The notes under the pieces were generated by a model. That model worked only from the letters and a program-made list of their open reading frames with translations. It ran no database searches and was not told the origin of the DNA. A stretch of DNA of 64,000 bases from JACMLD01 sp963705285 (GTDB lineage Bacteria; Bacteroidota; Bacteroidia; Chitinophagales; Chitinophagaceae): the NCBI GenBank assembly GCA_963705285.1, contig OY970066.1, forward strand, positions 992,001-1,056,000, in the 5' to 3' direction. The position numbers and the translations under genes were made by a program. Below, piece after piece: positions 44,298-52,477 of this stretch (positions within the stretch are counted from its first letter, which is position 1; each line of letters begins with the position of its first letter).

Positions 44298-44729
44298 ATG
44301 AAAAAATACATCGTCATTATACCCATCGCACTTCTTTTCAGCACATTCCTTACAGCGCAGTCAAACAAAGATGAAAAGGAAATTTTGGATTTGCTCAACC
44401 GGCAGACCCTTTCCTGGAACAAAGGAAACCTGGAAGAATTTATGAGCGGCTACTGGCAAAATGATTCACTCATGTTTGTTGGCAAAAGTGGCGTTACTTA
44501 CGGTTATGCCAATACGCTGAACAACTATAAAAAGAATTACGACAGCAATGAGAAAATGGGAAAACTGTTTTTTGAAATATTAAAACTAAAAAAACTGGCC
44601 CCCGATTATTACTGGGTGCTGGGCAAATGGTTTTTAAAACGCAGCGTGGGCGATGTGGGGGGCCATTATACCCTGTTGTTTAGAAAAATAAACGGTAAGT
44701 GGATGATCGTTGCAGATCATAGTAGTTAA
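44298..44729 (+). CDS. Secreted DUF4440/SnoaL-like (NTF2 fold) protein
   Basis: 143 aa with signal peptide (IVIIPIALLFSTFLTAQ). The mature 120 residues match DUF4440: EILDLLNRQTLSWNKGNLEEFMSGYW, a SLMFVGKSGVTYGY strand pair, and the terminal HYTLLFRKINGKWMIVADHSS. NTF2-like folds bind small ligands or act as enzymes; no catalytic residues can be assigned. 42 bp before an SPFH-domain gene on the same strand. Preceded by a well-formed promoter. Confidence 0.82.
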   Translation: MKKYIVIIPIALLFSTFLTAQSNKDEKEILDLLNRQTLSWNKGNLEEFMSGYWQNDSLMFVGKSGVTYGYANTLNNYKKNYDSNEKMGKLFFEILKLKKLAPDYYWVLGKWFLKRSVGDVGGHYTLLFRKINGKWMIVADHSS

Positions 44730-44771
44730 TGAACCCGCCAGGTAAAAGATTATGCTCACAAAAACATTTTT

Positions 44772-45686
44772 ATGATACTCCTTATTCTTGGACTGATAAT
44801 TTTCTTTGTTGGCCAGGCCCTGCGCCGTGGCGATGTAAACCTGAAACGTTTTGGCGGCCCGGTTAGCATCATGGGTGCCATACTGATGCTGTTGGGTGTG
44901 CTTACGGCCTGCGTTATTCAGATTGAAGCGGGCCAGGCGGGTGTACAAAAATTGTTCGGCAAAGTACAAAAAGAAGTACTGGGCAGCGGCCTTCATTTCA
45001 TTAATCCATTGGTTGATGTGGTAAAGCTGGATGTAAAAACTCAAAACTATACCATGAGCGGCATGACAGACGAAGGCCATAAAACAGGTGATGATGCCAT
45101 CAGGGTATTAACGGCAGACGGGTTGGAAGTAACCATCGATTTGTCTGTATTATACCGGGTAATAACCAACGATGCACCTAGGCTGCTGACAGAAACAGGT
45201 GAGAATTACGAAGATAAAATTGTGCGGCCCATCACAAGAACCAGAATAAGAGACAACGCTGTTTATTATGAAGCCGTAGCGTTGTATTCTACCAAACGTG
45301 ATGAATTTCAGCAAAGGATTTTCAAGACCATAGAAACAGATTTCAGCAGGCGCGGGTTGTTGCTGGAAAATTTGCTGGTCAGAAATATAACACTGCCCCA
45401 ATCTGTTAAGGCAACCATTGAACAGAAAATTAACGCAGAACAGGATGCGCAGAAAATGCAGTTTGTATTGCAGAAAGAAAAACAGGAAGCAGAACGCAAA
45501 CGGGTAGAAGCCCAGGGTATTGCAGATTACCAACGCATCATTAGTGAAAGCCTTACCGATAAACAATTGCAATACGAAAGTATAAAAGCCCAGTTGGAAA
45601 TAGCCAAATCAGCCAATGCCAAAGTAATTATTATGGGTAAAGGAAGCACGCCGGTAATACTGGATACCAAAGACGGGAAAAACTAA
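44772..45686 (+). CDS. SPFH/band 7 (prohibitin-type) membrane protein
   Basis: 304 aa. Two N-terminal hydrophobic segments (residues 1-15 and 30-50) are followed by a band 7 domain: IEAGQAGVQKLFGKVQKEVLGSGLHFINPL, VTIDLSVLYRV, and the long helical coiled coil EQKINAEQDAQKMQFVLQKE (about 215-260). Prohibitin-like proteins form large ring assemblies at the membrane and regulate proteases such as FtsH. Ends with KVIIMGKGSTPVILDTKDGKN. Convergent with the small membrane protein gene, 34 bp apart. Confidence 0.9.
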   Translation: MILLILGLIIFFVGQALRRGDVNLKRFGGPVSIMGAILMLLGVLTACVIQIEAGQAGVQKLFGKVQKEVLGSGLHFINPLVDVVKLDVKTQNYTMSGMTDEGHKTGDDAIRVLTADGLEVTIDLSVLYRVITNDAPRLLTETGENYEDKIVRPITRTRIRDNAVYYEAVALYSTKRDEFQQRIFKTIETDFSRRGLLLENLLVRNITLPQSVKATIEQKINAEQDAQKMQFVLQKEKQEAERKRVEAQGIADYQRIISESLTDKQLQYESIKAQLEIAKSANAKVIIMGKGSTPVILDTKDGKN

Positions 45687-45720
45687 TTGAATAGCGTGCA
45701 GTAATACCGATATGATTTAC

Positions 45721-45957
45721 TTACCCGTGGGGAAACTTTTTTTTCCACCATCTGATTAGCAAGTAAACGGTTCCCACACTGCTCAACAACACCCAGGCAT
45801 AAAATATATAGTTACCCAGCGTTGGTGTATCATAAAAGAAAAACCAATTGCCATAGATGCCCGCTGTAATGAGGATAAGCATGTAAACAAACACCAGCGT
45901 AACCGACCAAACGATTCGCTTTAAAAAATCCGCTGCATCTGGTTCCATGCTGCTCAT
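45721..45957 (-). CDS. Small membrane protein, unknown function
   Basis: 78 aa, start MSSMEPDAAD (a second ATG lies three codons in). Two hydrophobic helices, roughly residues 15-35 and 48-67, separated by a short aromatic loop (GNWFFFYDTPTL), and a basic C-terminus WWKKKFPHG. I do not recognise a named family. Length, clean two-helix topology and basic positive-inside end support a real gene. On the same strand as the GH25 gene, with the TTAGTAT heptad array in between. Confidence 0.65.
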   Translation of the reverse strand: MSSMEPDAADFLKRIVWSVTLVFVYMLILITAGIYGNWFFFYDTPTLGNYIFYAWVLLSSVGTVYLLIRWWKKKFPHG

Positions 45958-45975
45958 GAGAGAGAATGTTTGTAA

Positions 45976-46021
45976 TTAGTATTTAGTATATAGTATTTAG
46001 TACTTAGTATTTAGTATATAG
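45976..46021. repeat. Six-unit TTAGTAT heptad array
   Basis: TTAGTAT, TTAGTAT, ATAGTAT, TTAGTAC, TTAGTAT, TTAGTAT, then ATAG: perfect 7-bp register between the GH25 gene and the small membrane protein gene. Confidence 0.85.
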
Positions 46022-46100
46022 ACACGCGGCGACGTTTTGCAAAATTAATCCTATGCGTTGATTTTCGCAGCATCGAACTGACGCTTGACGCCTCACGATG

Positions 46101-46865
46101 TTATTCCATTAAAAGATTCCTGAATGCTGCAGAATCGCCATTAAAAACATTAAAATCTACTTTATAGCCAACCCCGTTTACCCTGCCCGCTTCGCTGTGT
46201 TGCCAGAATATCCAATCGCGTTTAATCCGTGGTGTATCGTGCCGAAGATAATGTGCCACCCACAGGGGGTAATCATCAAACTGCCCGGTGAGGTATTGTT
46301 TGTAGAAATCAACATTGGTATAAATGATTGGCTTTACGCCATAGTACTGTTCAGTAGTTTGAAGAAAGGCTTTTACTTCGCGGCGCAGCCTATCTGTAGA
46401 AACCCCATAGGTTTGCTCAACATCCAGCACCGGCGGCAGATCGCCTGCTTTAAGGGTTACCACATCAATAAAGTTCTGTGCTTGTAGTTTGCCGCTTTTA
46501 CTGGCCAGGAAAAAATGATACGCACCGCGGCAGACACCTGCATCTTTTGAGCGGAACCAGTTTTTATTAAAACGGCTGTCCACCCTTCCAATACCTTCAG
46601 TGGCTTTTATAAATGCAAAACCAATTTTAATGTTTTTTACCTGCATATTTTTTACGAGGGCCCAGTTAATATCATCCTGGTGGTGCGATACATCTATGCC
46701 GTGAATGGGATAATTGGATGGCACGGCTATGCCAAATTCCGGGTAAGTAATAAAGTTGGTTGCATGATACCGGTACCACAACCAGGCGCTCACACCCATG
46801 CCTGCAAAAACGATAAAGACCAATAAAAGTTTGCGGAAAAGTTTCTTCTTTTTTCGGGTTGCCAT
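46101..46865 (-). CDS. GH25 lysozyme-like muramidase, membrane-anchored
   Basis: 254 aa. A basic N-terminus (MATRKKKKLFRK) and one hydrophobic helix (about 13-30) anchor the enzyme. The GH25 barrel follows: HGIDVSHHQDDINW with the first catalytic Asp, GFAFIKATEG, GAYHFFLAS, PPVLDVEQ with the catalytic Asp/Glu pair, YTNVDFYKQYL, and WIFWQHSEAG...VDFNVFNG. It hydrolyses the beta-1,4 bond between MurNAc and GlcNAc, so it is probably involved in cell-wall turnover. Many Bacteroidota carry such an anchored copy on the chromosome; there are no phage genes nearby. Confidence 0.92.
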   Translation of the reverse strand: MATRKKKKLFRKLLLVFIVFAGMGVSAWLWYRYHATNFITYPEFGIAVPSNYPIHGIDVSHHQDDINWALVKNMQVKNIKIGFAFIKATEGIGRVDSRFNKNWFRSKDAGVCRGAYHFFLASKSGKLQAQNFIDVVTLKAGDLPPVLDVEQTYGVSTDRLRREVKAFLQTTEQYYGVKPIIYTNVDFYKQYLTGQFDDYPLWVAHYLRHDTPRIKRDWIFWQHSEAGRVNGVGYKVDFNVFNGDSAAFRNLLME

Positions 46866-47318
46866 CAGGTTTCAGATGCTGGTGCAAATATATATACATG
46901 AATGTGATAATAGTGCTAATGTAATGAACCGGTCTGCCAGCAGTGTGTAAATGGGTTTGCTTTGTTTATAGCGCATAGATTGTGAAGTTGGTTAAGATGT
47001 ATGATGACTAGTCTTGTTGGTGAAAACACCAACAAGGGCAGTGGATTCATCTTGTTGGTGAGAACACCAACAATGGCAGCGAACACCAACAAAGTAAGGA
47101 GACTAACAAGGTCTGGAGAATGTGTACCGCGGCGCGCGGCAGCGGAGAAGCAAACGCGCCACTTGGTTGATGAACATTCAAAATATAAAATATATAATTT
47201 ATAATAACCCAGCGTCCGCGGCCCGCCGCGGGAAACCTTTCGGCAGTTTGTTTGACTTTTAAGTTTTGACTTTTGAATTAGACGCATCTGCGGCAATCAG
47301 CTTAATTTTACCATCACA
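46866..47318. other. 453-bp repeat-rich spacer
   Basis: No gene seen. It carries the CTTGTTGGTG palindromes (47013-47093), an AT block (47176-47208), the GC palindrome GTCCGCGGCCCGCCGCGGG at 47214-47232, and a TTTTGACTTTT/AAGTTTTGAC heptad-like stretch at 47251-47277 followed by GCATCTGCGG. The radical SAM gene starts immediately after. Confidence 0.5.
47013..47093. repeat. Three CTTGTTGGTG palindromic repeats
   Basis: 47013-47036 is a perfect hairpin: CTTGTTGGTG, AAAA loop, CACCAACAAG. 47051-47074 repeats it with loop AGAA and one final mismatch. 47081-47093 is a half copy (GAACACCAACAAA). Spacing 38 and about 30 bp. Confidence 0.8.
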
Positions 47319-48350
47319 ATGGGGCGATTTAATTATACAGACAGCATTAACCTGTTATCAAAGCTTACACCAAGGCGGGCATGGAACGCAGCCAAGGTGC
47401 TCAGCAGCTTTTATATCAGCAAATGGCGCAACAAACCGGTGCAATGGGGCTTTCCGGTATCTATATCCATTGAGCCAACCACATCCTGTAATTTAAGGTG
47501 CCCCGAATGCCCCAGTGGCCTGCGTGCATTTACGCGGCCAATCGGTATGCTGCAAAAAGATTTTTTCAGCGAAACCATCGACCAGCTCTACAAAGAACTG
47601 TATTACCTGGTGTTCTATTTCCAGGGCGAACCCTACCTCAATCCAAATTTCCTGGATATGGTGAAGTATGCATCGGCCAAAAAAATTTATACGGCTACCT
47701 CCACCAATGCCCATTACTTAAACGATGCCAATGCCAAACGCACCATTGAAAGCGGGTTAGACAGGCTGATTATTTCAATTGACGGCACCACGCAGGAAGT
47801 ATACCAGCAATACCGCGTGGGCGGCAGGTTAGATAAAGTGCTGGAAGGTGCCCGGAACATTGTAGCATGGAAACGCAAAATGAAAAGTAAAACACCGTTT
47901 ATTATTTTTCAGTTCCTGGTGGTAAAACCCAACGAGCACCAGATAGAAGATGTAAAAAAACTGGCCGCAGAAATAGGGGTGGATGATGTATGGTTTAAAA
48001 CCGCGCAGGTATACGATTACGAGAACGATCCCAATCAACTGATCCCCACCAACAACAAGTACAGCCGCTACCGCAAAAACCGCAACAATGAAACGGAAGT
48101 AAAGAACACCTTGCAAAATCATTGCTGGCGTTTGTGGCATGCACCCGTTATTACCTGGGATGGACTGGTGGTGCCCTGTTGTTTTGATAAAGATGCACAG
48201 CACCAGTTGGGCGATCTGAAAGGCAGACCGTTTAAAGAAATCTGGCAGAACGGAAAATACACCGCCTTCAGAAAAAAAATTATGCAAAGCCGCAAAAACA
48301 TAGATATCTGCGCCAATTGCAGTGAAGGCACAAAGGTTTGGAGCGAATAG
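47319..48350 (+). CDS. Radical SAM/SPASM domain protein
   Basis: 343 aa. The radical SAM cluster motif C57-N-L-R-C61-P-E-C64 lies early, followed by FYFQGEPYLNPNF (GGE-like), ATSTNAHYL, and SIDGTTQEVYQQYR. The C-terminal SPASM part has CWRLWHAPVITWDGLVVPCCFD and ICANCSEG, with enough cysteines for an auxiliary 4Fe-4S cluster. Proteins of this form modify peptides, sugars or act in cofactor synthesis; no precursor peptide is visible next to it, so the substrate is unknown. The gene is flanked by repeat-rich spacers on both sides, and its TAG stop leads directly into an octad array. Confidence 0.85.
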   Translation: MGRFNYTDSINLLSKLTPRRAWNAAKVLSSFYISKWRNKPVQWGFPVSISIEPTTSCNLRCPECPSGLRAFTRPIGMLQKDFFSETIDQLYKELYYLVFYFQGEPYLNPNFLDMVKYASAKKIYTATSTNAHYLNDANAKRTIESGLDRLIISIDGTTQEVYQQYRVGGRLDKVLEGARNIVAWKRKMKSKTPFIIFQFLVVKPNEHQIEDVKKLAAEIGVDDVWFKTAQVYDYENDPNQLIPTNNKYSRYRKNRNNETEVKNTLQNHCWRLWHAPVITWDGLVVPCCFDKDAQHQLGDLKGRPFKEIWQNGKYTAFRKKIMQSRKNIDICANCSEGTKVWSE

Positions 48351-48585
48351 GATTGCGGGATTTTGGGATTGTGAGATTTTGAGATTGCCTTCGAACGAAT
48401 TGCTGATTTTGAGATTTTGGGATATTGCGATTGGCCTTCGGCGGCAGATGGCTGATTTTGAGATTTGGCGACATTGCGATTGCCTTCGGCGGACTACAGA
48501 AGCTACACAGTTAAGTATGAAACAACAATATTGAATGTTACACCTAAAGAAATTACAAAATCTCAAAATCAGCAATCCTAAAATA
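48351..48585. repeat. GATTTTGA octad arrays with inverted right arm
   Basis: Left array 48357-48390 in 8-bp steps: GATTTTGG, GATTGTGA, GATTTTGA, GATTGCC. Similar blocks recur at 48404-48420 and 48452-48465, alternating with GCCTTCGGCGG words. The right arm at 48557-48578 (AAAATCTCAAAATCAGCAAT) is the reverse complement. Same class as 17468-18064. Confidence 0.7.
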
Positions 48586-48593
48586 TCTTCCTT

Positions 48594-49073
48594 ATGCTTT
48601 CCGCATCTATCACTGCAAGGCTAACCTACCAGCACCAAACCCTGAATGAACTAATTAAAGGGTTAACCGAAGCACAATTAAAAGAAACCGTTACTGCCGG
48701 CAAATGGACTGCCTTTGAAAACATTGTACACCTTACAGCATACCAACCCACCTTTTACCAGCGCCTGCAACTTATCGCCCATCAGGATACGCCGGTGTTT
48801 GAACGCTATGTGGCAGACAATGACCCGGTTTTTCACCAATATATGTCGCGTTCTTTACATGAGTTGCTGGAAGACTTGTCTACGCAACGGTTTTTGATCA
48901 ATAGCTATTTCAGCAATATAAGTGAAACCCTGCTCAGGCGCGAGGGTATACACCCTTTATACGGCCGCTTTACCATGAACCAGTGGGCCGACTTCTTTCT
49001 TTTGCATGAGGCACATCATCTTTTTACAATATTTATGCTCACTGCCCATTTACGCAAAAAGTTTCAACATTAA
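48594..49073 (+). CDS. DinB family protein
   Basis: 159 aa, a four-helix bundle. TYQHQTLNELIKGLTEAQL opens the DinB_2 pattern; metal-site histidines are expected at HLTAYQPTF and LHEAHHLFTIF. In some family members these proteins are thiol-dependent transferases; this one has no assignable substrate. 29 bp before a MarR regulator gene on the same strand, suggesting that the regulator controls it. Confidence 0.82.
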   Translation: MLSASITARLTYQHQTLNELIKGLTEAQLKETVTAGKWTAFENIVHLTAYQPTFYQRLQLIAHQDTPVFERYVADNDPVFHQYMSRSLHELLEDLSTQRFLINSYFSNISETLLRREGIHPLYGRFTMNQWADFFLLHEAHHLFTIFMLTAHLRKKFQH

Positions 49074-49102
49074 TTTTGACTATTACTACTTAAATTTATA
49101 TT

Positions 49103-49555
49103 ATGGGCATAGAGAAGGACATTAGTCAATCCAAATTCAGGAGCGAATACCAAAAAGCCACCATCAATCTTATTTATACTTTTAACTGGATGAACGAGCG
49201 AATTAAATTGATGCTCGATAAATACGATATTACCCCTCAGCAATTTAACATATTGCGCATATTGCGCGGCGCAGGCAAGCCCTTATCCACCCTTCAAATA
49301 CGCCAGCGTATGCTGGATAAAATGAGTGATACCAGCCGCATTGTAGACCGGCTGCAGAAAAAAGGCCTTGTTCAAAAAGTAATATGCGAGGGAGACCGCC
49401 GCCTGGTAGATGTAACCATTTCCGACCTGGGTATGCAATTGTTGGAACGGCTGGATGCGCACCAGGATGATATGGACAGTGTATTCAAAAACCTGGATGA
49501 AGAACAAGCCATAACGTTAAATAACCTGCTCGATAAAATCAGGAGCGCCGAATAA
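49103..49555 (+). CDS. MarR family transcriptional regulator
   Basis: 150 aa. Winged helix-turn-helix: YDITPQQFNILRILRGAGKP, recognition region TLQIRQRMLDKMSDTSRIVDRLQKKGLV, and the wing VICEGDRRLVDVTISDLG with the conserved D-R-R. Dimerising helices at both ends. Ligand unknown. It probably regulates itself and the DinB gene in front. It is followed 34 bp later by the GHL10 hydrolase gene. Confidence 0.88.
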   Translation: MGIEKDISQSKFRSEYQKATINLIYTFNWMNERIKLMLDKYDITPQQFNILRILRGAGKPLSTLQIRQRMLDKMSDTSRIVDRLQKKGLVQKVICEGDRRLVDVTISDLGMQLLERLDAHQDDMDSVFKNLDEEQAITLNNLLDKIRSAE

Positions 49556-49589
49556 TGTAATTTCATACCCGTAAATACGTTTAAGCGGC

Positions 49590-51098
49590 ATGAATAGAAC
49601 CATTAGCACGGCACTCTGTTGTTTTTTTCTTCTTTTTACCATACTTTCTTTTGCCCAGCCCAAGGCCGAATTCCGCGGCGTGTGGGTAGCCACCGTAGAC
49701 AATATAGACTGGCCCTCTCGTGGCAATTATAATCCCGAAAGCCAGAAAGCAGAATACATCAGGCTGCTGGACATGCACCAGCGCAATGGCATGAACGCCA
49801 TTATTATGCAGATTAGGCCCGCTGCAGATGCATTTTACCCATCGCAGTATGAACCCTGGAGCCAATGGCTCACCGGCAAACAGGGCCTTGCACCGTCTCC
49901 CTTTTATGATCCGCTGAAATTTATGATTGAAGAAACCCATAAACGCGGTATGGAATTTCATGCCTGGTGCAACCCTTACCGCGCTGAATTCTCCATTGGC
50001 AGGTCTTCAATAGCACCCAACCACATTACCCGTGTGCACCCTGAGTGGTTTTTGCCTTACGGCACCGTACGGCTGTTTGACCCCGGCAACAAAGAAGCCC
50101 AGCAATACGTGGTGCAGGTAATCAGGGATATTGTAAGCAGGTATGATATAGATGCCGTTCATTTCGACGATTATTTTTATCCTTACCGCATTGCAGGAAA
50201 AGAATTTCCGGATACCGCTTCTTTTCGCAAATACGGAAACGGTATGAATAAAGAAGACTGGCGCCGCAGTAATACAGACAGCATTATTGTTGCATTGAGC
50301 AAAGCCATCAAAGAAGAAAAAAAGTATTGCCGTTTTGGTATCAGTCCTTTTGGTGTATGGCGCAATGCCGATAAAGATGCTGACGGCAGTGCATCCAGGG
50401 CCGGACAAACCAATTACGACAACCTGTACGCCGATATTGTTTTATGGCTGAAGGAAGGATGGATAGATTACGTAGCACCACAACTCTATTGGGAGTTTGA
50501 ACACGCGCATGCACCTTATGGCCCGTTGCTGGACTGGTGGAGCAAGCATACCTATGGCAAACATTGTTATATTGGCCTGGGCATATTCAAGGCAGGCAGC
50601 AATGCCAACTGGAGAAACAAAAACCAGTTGCCCCGCATGATTACCGAACTGCGCAACACACCCAATGTTGAAGGAGCGATTTATTTCAGCAGTAAATCTT
50701 TTGATAAAAATCCCAATGGCTGGAACGACAGCCTTCGGTTTAACTATTACAAGTATCCCGCACTGATACCTGCCATGTCATGGATAGACAGTGCGGTATT
50801 GGAACGGCCTGTATTGGCTGTAACCAGTACCAGCCCCGCTGCCTATGGCACCACACTCAACATCCAGAATAAAGAAACCAACAAAAAGATTAAAGCATTT
50901 GTTGTTTATGGGTTTGATATGAAAGACACAGTTATGGACGACAGCAACCCACAACGGATTGTAAGGATCATTCCCGCCGTGCGCGATACGATGCAGTATG
51001 TAATTCCTGAACCGGCAGACAGAATGAAAAGGTTTGCCATCAGTTGCGTTGATTTTGAAAACAATGAAAGCGATCTCACGGTTTGGCCGCCCTATTAA
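49590..51098 (+). CDS. Secreted GHL10 family glycosyl-hydrolase-like protein
   Basis: 502 aa with signal peptide (TALCCFFLLFTILSFAQ). The GHL10 (DUF187, YngK-like) TIM barrel runs from EFRGVWVATVDNIDWPS through MNAIIMQIRPAADAFYPS, GMEFHAWCNPYRA, AVHFDDYFYPYRI, RFGISPFGVWRN, and the late IDYVAPQLYWEFEHAHAPYGPLLDW. A C-terminal beta domain of about 110 residues follows. Family members act on cell-wall or other glycans, but few are characterised. Its TAA stop is the first unit of a TAAGTNA heptad array. Confidence 0.88.
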   Translation: MNRTISTALCCFFLLFTILSFAQPKAEFRGVWVATVDNIDWPSRGNYNPESQKAEYIRLLDMHQRNGMNAIIMQIRPAADAFYPSQYEPWSQWLTGKQGLAPSPFYDPLKFMIEETHKRGMEFHAWCNPYRAEFSIGRSSIAPNHITRVHPEWFLPYGTVRLFDPGNKEAQQYVVQVIRDIVSRYDIDAVHFDDYFYPYRIAGKEFPDTASFRKYGNGMNKEDWRRSNTDSIIVALSKAIKEEKKYCRFGISPFGVWRNADKDADGSASRAGQTNYDNLYADIVLWLKEGWIDYVAPQLYWEFEHAHAPYGPLLDWWSKHTYGKHCYIGLGIFKAGSNANWRNKNQLPRMITELRNTPNVEGAIYFSSKSFDKNPNGWNDSLRFNYYKYPALIPAMSWIDSAVLERPVLAVTSTSPAAYGTTLNIQNKETNKKIKAFVVYGFDMKDTVMDDSNPQRIVRIIPAVRDTMQYVIPEPADRMKRFAISCVDFENNESDLTVWPPY

Positions 51099-51130
51099 GT
51101 CATAAGTGATAAGTAATAAGTGATAAGTTA
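51096..51130. repeat. Five-unit TAAGTNA heptad array that supplies a stop codon
   Basis: TAAGTCA, TAAGTGA, TAAGTAA, TAAGTGA, TAAGTTA in perfect register. The first TAA is the GHL10 stop codon. Same word as the array at 32193-32227 read on the opposite strand. Confidence 0.85.
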
Positions 51131-51213
51131 TTTCGGCAGGTTGTGGATATCAAGCGGAATGACAGGCCAAGCAAAAGAACTAAAAACGCTGAACTCCGAA
51201 CTATGAACTTTTC

Positions 51214-51221
51214 TACCTTTG
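51214..51221 (+). promoter_or_regulatory. -7 element TACCTTTG before kdnA
   Basis: Exact TAnnTTTG match 32 nt before the kdnA ATG; the same octamer precedes kdnB (5562). No obvious -33 TTG. Confidence 0.35.
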
Positions 51222-51253
51222 TAATCCCAATTTTACCATTTAAATAATCTCCC

Positions 51254-52471
51254 ATGCCCGGTTTTGAATTATTTGGCAGCGATGAGCGGAACAGCGTAAA
51301 CGATGTACTGGAAACAGGCATTATGATGCGTTATGGATTTGATGGCCCCCGCAAGGGCATCTGGAAAGCGAAAGAGCTGGAAAATGCCATCTGCCAGACT
51401 TTTGGCAGCAAACATGCACAACTGGTAAGCAGCGGCACCGCGGCACTTACCACCGCCATGGCAGCCCTGGGCGTTGGATACGGCGATGAGATTATTATGC
51501 CGGCATTTACATTTGTGGCCAGTTTTGAAGCCGTGTTAAGTGTGGGCGCCGTACCAGTACTGGTAGATGTAGACGATACCTTAACGCTCAGCCCCGAAGC
51601 CGTGCGCAACGCCATAACACCCAAAACAAAATGTATCATGCCCGTGCACATGTGCGGCAGCATGGCAGATATGGATGCATTGCAGGCCATCTGCAAAGAA
51701 CATAACCTGTTGCTGCTGGAAGATGCCTGTCAAAGCATTGGCGCAACCCATAACGGCAGAAAACTGGGCAGCATTGGCGATGCGGGCACCTTTTCATTTG
51801 ATTTTGTAAAAACTATTACCTGTGCAGAAGGCGGCGCGGTTATCACCAACCGCGATGACGTATACATAAAAAGCGATGCCTACAGCGATCATGGCCACGA
51901 CCATGCCGGCGTAGATCGCGGGGCGGATCTTCACCCTTTTATAGGGTACAATTACCGCATTTCAGAACTGCATGCGGCCGTGGGGCTGGCGCAGATTCAA
52001 AAGCTGGATCAGTTCCTGGATATTCAAAAGCGCAACCATACCGCCCTCAAAGAAATACTGCTACAGGTGCCTGAAATTAGTTTCAGGCGGCTGCCAGACC
52101 CCCAGGGCGATAGCTGCACATTCATTAGCTGGTTTCTGCCTACAGCATCCATTACACGCGCTGTGGTGGCTTCGTTAAAAGAACAGGGCATACTGGCGGG
52201 TAATTTCTATTGGTACGATAACAACTGGCATTATATCCGCAAATGGGATCACCTGAAACAAGGTACCACCCTGCATGCATTAAGCCCCGAACACAAAGCG
52301 GCGGTGATGTACCATGCCAATAAAGATTTTGCTGCCAGTGATGCTGTTATGAGCCGCTGCATTTCTACCGCAATCGGCCTGCTTTGGACAGAAGAGCAGA
52401 TAAAAGAAAAAGGCGAGAAAATGGTGAATACGGTAAGGCAGGTATTGCAGCAACAGCCGGTTACCGCATAA
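51254..52471 (+). CDS. kdnA: 8-amino-3,8-dideoxy-alpha-D-manno-octulosonate transaminase (KdnA)
   Basis: 405 aa. DegT/DnrJ/EryC1/StrS aminotransferase fold type I. Start MPGFELFGSDERNSVNDVLE followed by MMRYGFDGPRKGIWKAKELE is characteristic of KdnA. SSGTAALTTAMAALGVG binds the PLP phosphate, PVHMCGSMADMD and EDACQSIGA are standard, and FDFVKTITCAEGG holds the Schiff-base lysine. It aminates the 8-aldehyde made by KdnB using glutamate, giving 8-amino-Kdo for lipopolysaccharide. kdnB lies at 5610 in this window. Convergent with the small secreted protein gene 7 bp away. Confidence 0.87.
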   Translation: MPGFELFGSDERNSVNDVLETGIMMRYGFDGPRKGIWKAKELENAICQTFGSKHAQLVSSGTAALTTAMAALGVGYGDEIIMPAFTFVASFEAVLSVGAVPVLVDVDDTLTLSPEAVRNAITPKTKCIMPVHMCGSMADMDALQAICKEHNLLLLEDACQSIGATHNGRKLGSIGDAGTFSFDFVKTITCAEGGAVITNRDDVYIKSDAYSDHGHDHAGVDRGADLHPFIGYNYRISELHAAVGLAQIQKLDQFLDIQKRNHTALKEILLQVPEISFRRLPDPQGDSCTFISWFLPTASITRAVVASLKEQGILAGNFYWYDNNWHYIRKWDHLKQGTTLHALSPEHKAAVMYHANKDFAASDAVMSRCISTAIGLLWTEEQIKEKGEKMVNTVRQVLQQQPVTA

Positions 52472-52477
52472 ACAGTA

